From Chloroflexi bacterium UBA4730 (lineage in GTDB: Bacteria; Chloroflexota; Limnocylindria; P2-11E), in NCBI GenBank assembly GCA_002404155.1, contig DHJC01000084.1, forward strand, positions 1 to 31,713: 31,713 nt of DNA, in the 5' to 3' direction. This document shows positions 16,141 to 22,929 of this stretch, piece after piece. The position numbers and the translations under genes were made by a program. Below the pieces are notes generated by a model. The model ran no database searches and was not told the DNA's origin. It was given only the letters and a program-made list of their open reading frames with translations. Position 1 is the stretch's first letter, and every line of letters begins with the position of its first letter.

Positions 16141-16800
16141 CGGCGCCATCGCGCTCGGCCAGCGCCGGAGGGGCGCGTCCGGACCTTCGTGCGTCGCGAC
16201 CACCTCGCAGCCGATGCGGAACGCCATCACGATGAGCTCGAGTGGCAGCGAGGGGGTCGCCATCCCCGTCGTCATCTCCGGCGTCCCCGGCACGTGCAGG
16301 TACGTCGTCGGCAGCCGCAGCCCGCGGTCCTTCGCGTACCTCAGTGCTCCGTACAGCGTGGCGTTGCTCACGTACGTCCCGCCGTCCCACGACACGTGCG
16401 CGGGAATGCCCGCGGCGTTGATCGCCGCGGCGATCGCGCGCACCGGCGCCGTCGCCAGCAGGGCGTCCGGTCCGCCCGCGTCCCCGTCGGATCGTTCCGC
16501 CGAGAGCGCACGATCCGCGTTGTCGGCCTGCCACGGCATGTCGCCGATGGCGTGCGCGATCGCCTCGACGCTGATTGCGGGACGGCCGAACGACAGGCCG
16601 CCGATGACCAGGCCGGCCGCGGGCTCGCGCTCGAGCTCGCGAGCGATCGTCGCGACGGACTCGCGCCAGACCACCGGCACGCGCAGGACGTCGATCCGGG
16701 CCGGACCTGCGACGGCGCCTTGCAGCTGTTGCGCGGCCTCCCATGACGGATTGATGCCGCGGCCGGCGAACGGGTCGAAGCCGATGAGCAGGATGCGCAC
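16129..16800 (-). CDS. Pyroglutamyl-peptidase I homologue with Ser in place of catalytic Cys
   Basis: A C15-family fold of about 223 residues (229 if the upstream GTG 16818 is used). N-terminal RILLIGFDPFAGRGINPSWEA matches the Pcp signature ('TGFEPFGG..NPSWE'). The catalytic Glu (SVEAIAHAIGDMPWQADN) and His (TYLHVPGTPE) are kept. The catalytic Cys motif, normally GTYVCN, reads GTYVSN: the codon is AGC. So the nucleophile is Ser, and the GQAGGR motif is replaced by GLSFGRP. Either it is inactive as a peptidase or has changed chemistry. GTG 16800 lies six bases after a CAGACT hexamer, supporting that start. Confidence 0.8.
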   Translation of the reverse strand: MRILLIGFDPFAGRGINPSWEAAQQLQGAVAGPARIDVLRVPVVWRESVATIARELEREPAAGLVIGGLSFGRPAISVEAIAHAIGDMPWQADNADRALSAERSDGDAGGPDALLATAPVRAIAAAINAAGIPAHVSWDGGTYVSNATLYGALRYAKDRGLRLPTTYLHVPGTPEMTTGMATPSLPLELIVMAFRIGCEVVATHEGPDAPLRRWPSAMAPLPR

Positions 16801-16873
16801 GCACCGAGTCTGCGCCACCCGATGCTCCCGTTGCGTGAGCGCCCTTCCCGCCGGAAAGCTGATCCCGCTCTAG

Positions 16874-18172
16874 GAGGCTGCGGAAAATCGGTGAGCAGAG
16901 GTCGCCGTCACCGCTCCGCGATCCGTTTTCGATGCTCGGCCAGCCTCCACTCGTCCCCGCGAGGGGCTCGTCCTTGATCGTTGCCCGCCGCTCATCCCGG
17001 CTGCTCCGCGAGCAGTGTTCTCAGGCGCACCAGGTCGTACACCGCGAGGCCGAAGAGGAAGGCCATCCCGACGCGAGCTCGGCCGCGGAAGTGGGTCTTG
17101 CGCCACGGTCCGACGGTCTTGCCCCAGCCGAAGACCCGCTCGATGAAGCGCCGGGCGTGGATGCTCATGGCGTACCCGACGTGACGGGTCGTTCGCCCGT
17201 CGATGGCCGATCGGCGCTTGGTGGTGTGCTGGGCGACATGCGGGGTGATCCCTCGCGCGCGGAGGGCGGCCACGAAATCGCGGGTGTCATAGGCCCGATC
17301 CGCGCCGAGGCTCGCGCGTCTGGTGCGCGGCACCGCATCGGCGAGCGCGAGCGCCGCCTCGCGCTCGGCGGTGCCGGTGGCCCCGGTGAGCGTGCCGCCG
17401 ACGGCGAGGCCCGAGCGGTTCTCGATCACCACGTGGCCGAGATAACAGAGCCGGGCCTCCTGGCCGTTGCTCTTGCGGTACAGCCGGGCCTCGCTATCGG
17501 TCGTCGATTCGTGGGTGTCATTCGCGCGCCGCTTCCCTTTGAAGTCGCCCGCTCCGCCGGCGCCGCCGGGGGGTCCCGGCCGCTCATCCTTGGGCCGGAA
17601 GCTCTTCTGACCGGCCCAGGCCTCGATGAGCGTGCCGTCGACGCTGAAGTGCTCATCCGAAAGGAGCTGCGCGGCGCGGGCCTGGGCGAGCACCGCGGCG
17701 AAGAACGCCGCGGCGACGTCGCCGCGGAGCAGCCGGTCGCGGTTCTTGGTGAACACGGTCACGTCCCAGACCGGGTCGGCGGCGTTGAGGCCGACGAACC
17801 AGCGGAACCGGAGGTCGGCGTCGAGATGCTCCATCAAGAGCCGCTCCGAGCGAATCGAGTACAGGATCTGGAGCACGATCGCCCGCAGCAGCATCTCGGG
17901 GGCGATCGAGGGTCGGCCGATCGTGCTGTACAGCCGGCGGAACAGCGGGTCGAGGTCCGCGAGGGCCTGATCGACCATCGCCCGGATCGGGCGCAGCGGA
18001 TGGTCCTTGGGGACCCGGGCCTCGGGGGACAGATAGCTCCACATCGATCCTTGCCGCCGGTCATCACCGCGCATCTCGCGCCTCCTTCTATCGAAGTGGC
18101 GCTCCCCTAGCGCATGATACCAAAAGAGGTCGCGAGCGGTCAAGGTCGCATGCCGACTTTTTCCGCAGCCTC
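16874..18172 (-). mobile_element. IS5-family-type insertion sequence, complete
   Basis: A 1.3-kb element with one transposase gene. Terminal inverted repeats GAGGCTGCGGAAAA (16874-16887, and inverted at 18159-18172) match perfectly over 14 bases and continue imperfectly into TCGG. CTAG flanks it on both sides (16870-16873 and 18173-18176), fitting the YTAR target of the IS5/IS427 group. Because CTAG is palindromic, the exact boundary could differ by up to four bases. About 118 bases follow the transposase stop inside the element, with no gene. Confidence 0.9.
16992..18074 (-). CDS. IS5-family-type transposase (DDE)
   Basis: A 360-residue transposase with an N-terminal DUF772-like domain (VPKDHPLRPIRAMVDQAL, GRPSIAPEMLLRAIVLQILYSIRSERLLME) and a DDE catalytic domain. 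Candidate acidic residues are the Asp in HFSVDGTLIEAW, the Asp in LGADRAYDTRDF and the Glu in RRFIERVFGWGKT. KSFRPKDE and RRANDTHESTTDSEARLYRK are typical of this group. The chosen ATG 18074 has an excellent AGGAGG seven bases upstream; the longer open frame to 18314 runs out of the element. It is full length and without visible lesions, so it may be active. Confidence 0.93.
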   Translation of the reverse strand: MRGDDRRQGSMWSYLSPEARVPKDHPLRPIRAMVDQALADLDPLFRRLYSTIGRPSIAPEMLLRAIVLQILYSIRSERLLMEHLDADLRFRWFVGLNAADPVWDVTVFTKNRDRLLRGDVAAAFFAAVLAQARAAQLLSDEHFSVDGTLIEAWAGQKSFRPKDERPGPPGGAGGAGDFKGKRRANDTHESTTDSEARLYRKSNGQEARLCYLGHVVIENRSGLAVGGTLTGATGTAEREAALALADAVPRTRRASLGADRAYDTRDFVAALRARGITPHVAQHTTKRRSAIDGRTTRHVGYAMSIHARRFIERVFGWGKTVGPWRKTHFRGRARVGMAFLFGLAVYDLVRLRTLLAEQPG

Positions 18173-18718
18173 CTAGACCTCGTGCCGCCGGATGCGCATG
18201 AGGTGTTCCGGATCGGGCTCGTCGGGGACCCGCGCCTCCTTCAAGAAACGAAAGCCCGCTTTCTCGTACGCGCGGATCGCGCTCGCATTCTTGGCCGACG
18301 GGCCGATCACGCACTCGTCGACGTCGTACTGCGCGAAAACGATGTCACGGAGGAATGTCCGGATCAGCGCCGGTCCGTGACCCTTTCCGATCTCCGACCG
18401 CTCCCCGATGAACAGGTCGATGCCCGCGGCCGGTACCTCCAGCGCGAGCGCGGCGGCGTACGTGCCGTGGTCGCCGATCCGGTAGCTCTGGATGAAGCCG
18501 ATCGGCGTTCCGCGATGACGGATGAAGAAGGTCAACGTCGGGTCGTCGCCGCCGTTCATGCGTGCGCGGTACGTGTCGAGCTCGTCGTCGGGGTACGTGT
18601 CGCGCGGCGGGTCGGCCCACCAGCGGCTGACGTGCGGCTCGAGGAGCCATCGCCGCACCAGCGGCAGGTTCGGCTCCGTCAGCGCCGGGAAGTCGTACTC
18701 AGGCTCGGGCGTACTCAC
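18173..18718 (-). CDS. GNAT acetyltransferase, AAC(6')/IucB-like
   Basis: A 181-residue GNAT protein. LVRRWLLEPHVSRWWADP at the start and IGFIQSYRIGDHGTY, GIDLFIGERSEIGKGHGPALIRTFLRDIVF (acetyl-CoA loop in GKGHGP) and IGPSAKNASAIRAYEKAGF match the Acetyltransf_8 group, which contains aminoglycoside 6'-N-acetyltransferases and siderophore lysine acetyltransferases. Resistance is not implied; the natural substrate is unknown. The start is GTG 18718, overlapping the end of the AOR gene by 20 bases, so it is co-translated. Its TAG stop is formed by the CTAG at the right edge of the insertion sequence. Confidence 0.85.
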   Translation of the reverse strand: MSTPEPEYDFPALTEPNLPLVRRWLLEPHVSRWWADPPRDTYPDDELDTYRARMNGGDDPTLTFFIRHRGTPIGFIQSYRIGDHGTYAAALALEVPAAGIDLFIGERSEIGKGHGPALIRTFLRDIVFAQYDVDECVIGPSAKNASAIRAYEKAGFRFLKEARVPDEPDPEHLMRIRRHEV

Positions 18719-20456
18719 TGATGCCGAGCCTCTCGAGCGTCTCGGGCTTCGGAACGCCGTCGTCGGACCAGCCGCGGCTGCGGTAGTAGGCGCGGACCTG
18801 GTCGGCGATGTCGTCCGCGTCCAGCCGCACGCGCGACAGGACCCCCGAGACGTGCGGCTTCATGACCTGCTCCGGCAGCTTGTCGTCGCTTGCGCCGAAG
18901 CCCTCGCGGTTGTTGAACAGACGCGCGAGCGTGAGCGACAGCTCACCGATGTCCGCGAGCCCCGCGGCGTCGAGGCCCCAGCCGGTCACGGCGTTCACGA
19001 TGTCGGTGAGCTTCGGATCGTCGTACCGCAGGAAGAAGCACATCCCGACGGTATTCTTCGTCGAGCGCGATGGCAGGTTCGAATTCATGTGGTCGCCCCC
19101 GGTGGGGCTCGTCGCGTAGCTCATGCGCACCTGCTTCCCGTACTCGGTGCGCTGCCGCGGATCGTGCATCGCGAGCTCCTGCCCGCGTACCGCGGTGAGC
19201 AGCTCGGCCCCGCCGAGCGTCTGCGCCGCACGCACCGATCCTTCGGCCAGCGTGTCGCCAAGACCGCGACGGTGCGCGACCGCGTCCGTCGCCGCGAGGA
19301 TCGCCTTGCCATTCCCGAACTCGACGGGCTGCCCGCCCAGCTCGGCGTCCGGCAGGATCCCGCGCTGTCGAAGGTCCATCACCCACGCGACGGTCGCCCC
19401 GAGCGAGATCGTATCGAGCCCGAGGGCGTTGCAGCGCTCGTTCGTCTTCGACAGGAGCGCGAGATCATCGACGCCGCAGTCCGCACCGAGCGCGGCGACC
19501 GACTCGTACTCGATGCCGCCGTACTTCGGGTCGATCTGGTACGGCTGCTCCATCTTGACCACCTTCTTGCAGCGAACGGAACACGCCCAGCAGGCCTCCA
19601 TCTTCACCCGGTAGCCCTTCTCGACGAGGGCCTCGGCGCTGATCTCCGCCGCGCCCTCGAACGGTCCGCCGGCGTAATTGCGGACGGCCATGCCGCCGAC
19701 ACGGGTGTAGCCGTCGAGGCCCATGCCGGTGCCGAAGTTGTGGAACGCCCAGTGGTTCTCCTGGAGCGTGTCCGCGACCCAGCGACCGATCTCCTTCACC
19801 TTCGCCGCGTCGTGGAGCGGCACGTTGCGCGAGCCCCTCACGACGATGGCCTTCAGCTTCTTGCTGCCCATCACCGCGCCGAGCCCTGCGCGGCCGGCGA
19901 TGTCCTTGTAGTCGTTCACGATGCCGGCGATGCGAACGAGGTTCTCGCCGGCCGGGCCGATCTCGCACACGCGGGCGAGCCGTTCGCCGACCTCGGCCTT
20001 GAGCTTCTCCTCGGTGTCCATGATCTCGAGGCCCCAGATGTGCGAGGCGTCGCGGATCTCGACCTGGTCATCTTTGATCCACAGGTAGACCGGCGCCTTC
20101 GCCGCGCCGGTGACGACGATTGCGTCCCAGCCGGCGCGTTTGAGCTCCGCGCCCCAGAATCCGCCGACCTCGGCCTCGCCGAAGCCACCGGTGAGCGGCG
20201 ACTTCGCCCCGACGGCGTGCCGCGACGCGCCCGACAGCGGGGTGCCGGTGAGCACGCCCATGGCGAAGATGAGGATGTTCTCGGGTCCGAGTGGATCCGC
20301 GCTCTTCGGCAGCTCGGTCAGCAGGTAATGGGCGATGAGCGCGCGCCCGCCCGGATGTCGCTTGAAGGTCGCCTCGTCCATCTCCTCGACCGACGTGGTC
20401 TCCGTCGTCAGGTCGACGCGCAGGACCTTGCCCCAGCTGCCGTAGCGCTCGCTCAT
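18699..20456 (-). CDS. Aldehyde:ferredoxin oxidoreductase (tungsten pterin enzyme)
   Basis: A 585-residue AOR-family protein, which binds a tungsten bis-pterin cofactor and one [4Fe-4S] cluster and oxidises aldehydes to acids with ferredoxin as acceptor. The N-terminus RYGSWGKVLRVDLTTE, PGGRALIAHYLL, GTPLSGASRHAVGAKSPLTGGFGEAEVGG and GRAGLGAVMGSKKLKAIVVRG are characteristic. Cluster ligands are C289-x2-C292-x3-C296 and probably C473. The length is a little under the ~605 of characterised archaeal enzymes. No ferredoxin or pterin genes lie next to it. ATG 20456 is nine bases from the -10-like GATAAT on the minus strand. Confidence 0.93.
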   Translation of the reverse strand: MSERYGSWGKVLRVDLTTETTSVEEMDEATFKRHPGGRALIAHYLLTELPKSADPLGPENILIFAMGVLTGTPLSGASRHAVGAKSPLTGGFGEAEVGGFWGAELKRAGWDAIVVTGAAKAPVYLWIKDDQVEIRDASHIWGLEIMDTEEKLKAEVGERLARVCEIGPAGENLVRIAGIVNDYKDIAGRAGLGAVMGSKKLKAIVVRGSRNVPLHDAAKVKEIGRWVADTLQENHWAFHNFGTGMGLDGYTRVGGMAVRNYAGGPFEGAAEISAEALVEKGYRVKMEACWACSVRCKKVVKMEQPYQIDPKYGGIEYESVAALGADCGVDDLALLSKTNERCNALGLDTISLGATVAWVMDLRQRGILPDAELGGQPVEFGNGKAILAATDAVAHRRGLGDTLAEGSVRAAQTLGGAELLTAVRGQELAMHDPRQRTEYGKQVRMSYATSPTGGDHMNSNLPSRSTKNTVGMCFFLRYDDPKLTDIVNAVTGWGLDAAGLADIGELSLTLARLFNNREGFGASDDKLPEQVMKPHVSGVLSRVRLDADDIADQVRAYYRSRGWSDDGVPKPETLERLGISEYARA

Positions 20457-20482
20457 CAGACTCTGATTATCGTGGATGCGAC
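20457..20482. promoter_or_regulatory. Overlapping divergent promoters, AOR / small Cys-His protein
   Basis: The 26 bases between ATG 20456 (minus) and GTG 20483 (plus) contain overlapping -10-like hexamers: GATAAT on the minus strand (20471-20466) and TATCGT on the plus strand (20468-20473). Each ends nine bases from its start codon, a symmetric arrangement. Leaders of only a few bases are implied on both sides. Confidence 0.45.
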
Positions 20483-20884
20483 GTGAGCGAGTACGACCTG
20501 GTGTGCGATGTCTGCGCGGTGACCGTGGAGCCGCGCGATGCCGTGGTGACGTGGGTCGTCGACGCTCACGGCGAACACGACTTCACCCTCGCGCACATCG
20601 CCTGCGCGCCGCCGGGTGCGACCGCACGGCAAGAGGTCAAGCTGCTCATCGCGCCGAATGCATTCCTTGCGTTCGTGACCGACCGCTTCGGGAAGGCGAA
20701 TGCGGATCCCGAGCCGCTGGGGACCATCGTCTGGGCCCTTGCGCCGTTCGTCATGCGCCACGACAACGCAGCGGAGATGGACGCGCTCCGCGCTGCGTCG
20801 TTCGGCGCGGAGCCGGGAGTGAAGCCAGGAGTCGCCGCCGCGGCCGGTGCGCCGGCGAAGAAGGACGAGGGCGGGGGCAAGTAA
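20483..20884 (+). CDS. Hypothetical protein with CxxC and HxxC
   Basis: A 133-residue protein. The N-terminal half contains CDVCAVTVEPRDAVVTWVVDAHGEHDF and then LAHIACAPPG: a C-x2-C pair and an H-x2-C pair about 31 residues later, compatible with one structural zinc site. The middle (LIAPNAFLAFVTDRFGKAN) is helical and the C-terminus is a low-complexity Ala/Gly/Lys tail. No family is recognised. It starts at GTG 20483, divergent from the AOR gene, and may be linked to it only through the shared promoter. Confidence 0.6.
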   Translation: MSEYDLVCDVCAVTVEPRDAVVTWVVDAHGEHDFTLAHIACAPPGATARQEVKLLIAPNAFLAFVTDRFGKANADPEPLGTIVWALAPFVMRHDNAAEMDALRAASFGAEPGVKPGVAAAAGAPAKKDEGGGK

Positions 20885-20894
20885 GCGGAGCGTG

Positions 20895-20912
20895 CTTCGC
20901 CTTCCGGCGAGG
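20895..20912. terminator. Hairpin between convergent genes
   Basis: A 7-bp stem (CTTCGCC 20895-20901 with GGCGAGG 20906-20912, one G-T pair) and a TTCC loop. It lies in the 38-base gap between convergent genes ending at 20884 and 20923. There is no T-tract, so this is a weak bidirectional terminator candidate. Confidence 0.35.
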
Positions 20913-20922
20913 TCGCCGCCCG

Positions 20923-21150
20923 CTACTCGTCGTCGATCTTGCGTCCCCGCCAGTAGCGCACGTTCCCGCCGCTCCGATCGCGCGGCGCGGTCATCCCGGC
21001 AGTCAGGTAGAACGCCGCCCCGCCGAAGAAGAGCGGCAGGAGCAGGTCGCTCGAGGGCAACCGCTGCCAGAAGCCGAGCGTCTCGCCGAGGGCCGCGGCC
21101 GCGACCACGATGAGGAAGCGGAGCCAGGCCCGCCGCTCGCGATCCGTCAC
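20923..21150 (-). CDS. Small two-helix membrane protein
   Basis: A 75-residue protein starting at GTG 21150. The start overlaps the deaminase stop in the classic GTGA arrangement, so it is translationally coupled. Two hydrophobic segments are visible: WLRFLIVVAAAALGETLGF (about 10-28) and LLLPLFFGGAAFYLTAGM (about 35-53). A charged C-terminus (RDRSGGNVRYWRGRKIDDE) follows. It is the last gene of the deaminase operon. Function unknown. Confidence 0.6.
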   Translation of the reverse strand: MTDRERRAWLRFLIVVAAAALGETLGFWQRLPSSDLLLPLFFGGAAFYLTAGMTAPRDRSGGNVRYWRGRKIDDE

Positions 21151-22139
21151 GCGCCGCTCTTCAGCAGGAACGAGGCCTCGCGGGCCCATTCACCGCACTG
21201 CGCGAGCTCGTCGCGCGATACCAGGTTGGCCCGGACCGCAAGCTTCAACTCGTCGCGCAGCGTCGTCTGCAGCATCTCCGGGCCGTCCGTGTTGAAGCTG
21301 AAGTGCACCTTGTGCTTGCGGAACACCCCGATGAATTCGCGCAGCTCATCGAGGTCGCGAACCACCTTCGTGTCCAAGTTGGAGGAGGGGCAGATCTCGA
21401 GGTGAATGCCGCGCTCGGCGAGGCGCTTGCAGAGTCCCGCGTCCTGCGCCGCGTGGATGCCGTGGCCGATGCGGTCCGGCTCAAGATGTGTCAGCACGTC
21501 GTCGACCGACTGCCAGTCCTCATCCTCGCCGGCGTGCACCGTGACGCCGAGGCCGGCTTTGCGCGCCTTCTTGAATAGCGCCGCGTAGTCCGCGTAGTGG
21601 AAATCCGGATTCTTTGGGCCGGCGATGTCGATCGCCAGGACGCCCCGCTTGCGGTACTGGATCGCCTTGTCCACGACGATCTCGTTCATCCGATGATCGA
21701 ACGTGCGATCGAGGCAGAAGATGAGCCCTGCCTTCACCGGATACTCGAGCGCGGCACGGTCGAGTCCGCGGATCGAGGCCATGATGATGTGGTCGAGGTC
21801 CTGCTCGCCCCCGCGATTGCGCTTCAGGGGGTTGTAGCGGAGCTCGAGGGTCGTGATGTTCGCCTTCCGGTACGCCCCGCCGATGACCTCGTACACCGAC
21901 TGCTCGAGCGCGATCGGGCTCGACTGGATGAGCTCCGTCCAGTGATACAGCTCGAGGAAGTCCTCGAATGACTTCCGGCGCTTCGGGTTCACCGTGATGA
22001 GGTCGACGAACTCCCAGTAATCCTTCGTCGGCAGGCGGATGCCCTGGGCGTGGGCGATGCCCCACATCGCGGCTGGATCGACCGCGCCGCCGAGATGGAC
22101 GTGGAGCTCGGTGAGCTCGTCTCCGAGGGGGTGCGGCAC
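21147..22139 (-). CDS. Adenosine deaminase-like amidohydrolase
   Basis: A 330-residue protein of the adenosine/AMP deaminase superfamily. Metal and catalytic motifs are present: HVH in TELHVHLGGAVDP, His and Glu in VTVHAGEDEDW, RIGHGIHA, CPSSN and the zinc Asp in FSFNTDGPEM. Family enzymes usually have two Asp here (TDDP); the second, which contacts the purine in characterised ADA, is Gly. The substrate may therefore not be adenosine. The length is normal. The start GTG 22139 lies six bases after the preceding gene. Confidence 0.85.
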   Translation of the reverse strand: MPHPLGDELTELHVHLGGAVDPAAMWGIAHAQGIRLPTKDYWEFVDLITVNPKRRKSFEDFLELYHWTELIQSSPIALEQSVYEVIGGAYRKANITTLELRYNPLKRNRGGEQDLDHIIMASIRGLDRAALEYPVKAGLIFCLDRTFDHRMNEIVVDKAIQYRKRGVLAIDIAGPKNPDFHYADYAALFKKARKAGLGVTVHAGEDEDWQSVDDVLTHLEPDRIGHGIHAAQDAGLCKRLAERGIHLEICPSSNLDTKVVRDLDELREFIGVFRKHKVHFSFNTDGPEMLQTTLRDELKLAVRANLVSRDELAQCGEWAREASFLLKSGA

Positions 22140-22145
22140 CCCCGG

Positions 22146-22556
22146 CTAGCTGCCCTGCTCTCGGCTCGTCGGTGGCCGGCGAACGCGGCGCCGGCGGCGC
22201 GGCCGCGAGGGCTTGCCCTCGGGGTGGTCACGCCAGATCGCGTTGCCGTCGTCGTCGGCGGAGCAGACCTGAAGGAGGCGATCCCAGACCTCGGCGCGGC
22301 GGAGCTCCTGCTCCGCGTTCGCGCGATCGATCGCGCGCTCGAGCATCACGTCGCAGTCGTAGGGGGATCCGACGAGGCTCCAGCCGTTCTCGGTGAGCAG
22401 ATCGACGAGCCGCGCGATCTCGGTGAGCCGCTGCGGCGTGTCGGAGACGAATTCGCGGAGCCAGCCCGAGTAGCTGCGCTTCCCGCGGTCGGCGCGATCC
22501 AGCTCATCGCGGACGGTCCCGAAGACGTGGATGAGGATGTACGACGGGCCGGCCAT
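22146..22556 (-). CDS. Hypothetical protein with basic C-terminal tail
   Basis: A 136-residue protein from ATG 22556 (138 from GTG 22562). The first 70 residues look globular: SYILIHVFGTVRDELDRADRGKRSYSGWLREF, then TEIARLVDLLTENGWSLVGSPYDCDVMLERAIDRAN. The C-terminus is strongly basic (RPRRRRRVRRPPTSRE), suggesting nucleic-acid or membrane-phosphate contact. I recognise no family. It lies between the small HEHYH protein and the deaminase, with very short gaps, so it is in the same operon. Confidence 0.6.
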   Translation of the reverse strand: MAGPSYILIHVFGTVRDELDRADRGKRSYSGWLREFVSDTPQRLTEIARLVDLLTENGWSLVGSPYDCDVMLERAIDRANAEQELRRAEVWDRLLQVCSADDDGNAIWRDHPEGKPSRPRRRRRVRRPPTSREQGS

Positions 22557-22566
22557 CGTCACGATG

Positions 22567-22878
22567 TTACCCGCGCTCTTCGACGAAGCGATAGCCCCCG
22601 TCAGAATCCTTGGCGATCACGACGAGCGCACCGTTCTTGAAGCCGCTCTGCCCCTTCAGGTCCCGGCAGAACAGGTGGTAGTGCTCGTGCTCCGGGGGCA
22701 CGCACATGCACTTCTCCGCCTGGATCTCCGCGTCGAACCGGCGCGCGCCGATACGCAAGTGCACGGGCGCACCAGGCTCGGGGAACAGCCTCCACGCATC
22801 CTTCGTGATGAGGATCCGGCCCTTGCGGACATCTTCGGAGCTGAGGCGATGACGGTAGGTGCTACGAGAAACGCTCAT
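22567..22878 (-). CDS. Small protein with Cys/His-rich motif, unknown function
   Basis: A 103-residue protein that opens the deaminase operon. KGRILITKDAWRLFPEPGAPVHLRIG looks like a small beta-barrel start. The centre reads EKCMCVPPEHEHYHLFCRDLKG: two Cys, three His and a further Cys within 16 residues, a possible metal site. The end, FKNGALVVIAKDSDGGYRFVE, is again beta-rich. I do not recognise the family. ATG 22878 has a possible -10 (AATAGT) eight bases upstream on the minus strand. Confidence 0.6.
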   Translation of the reverse strand: MSVSRSTYRHRLSSEDVRKGRILITKDAWRLFPEPGAPVHLRIGARRFDAEIQAEKCMCVPPEHEHYHLFCRDLKGQSGFKNGALVVIAKDSDGGYRFVEERG

Positions 22879-22929
22879 TCGGTAGGACTATTTTCGCACA
22901 TCCCGGGGTCCGCGTGCGGGCTGTGGCGA

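Noticed and set aside
18075..18314. N-terminal extension of the transposase frame to 18314
   Set aside because: It runs beyond the inverted repeat into the GNAT gene; ATG 18074 with AGGAGG is the natural start.
18173..18718. Calling the GNAT gene an aminoglycoside resistance gene
   Set aside because: The family resemblance covers siderophore and other acetyltransferases; resistance cannot be supported from sequence reading alone.
18522..20486. 654-residue plus-strand open frame opposite AOR
   Set aside because: Antisense shadow; the minus strand carries unmistakable AOR motifs.
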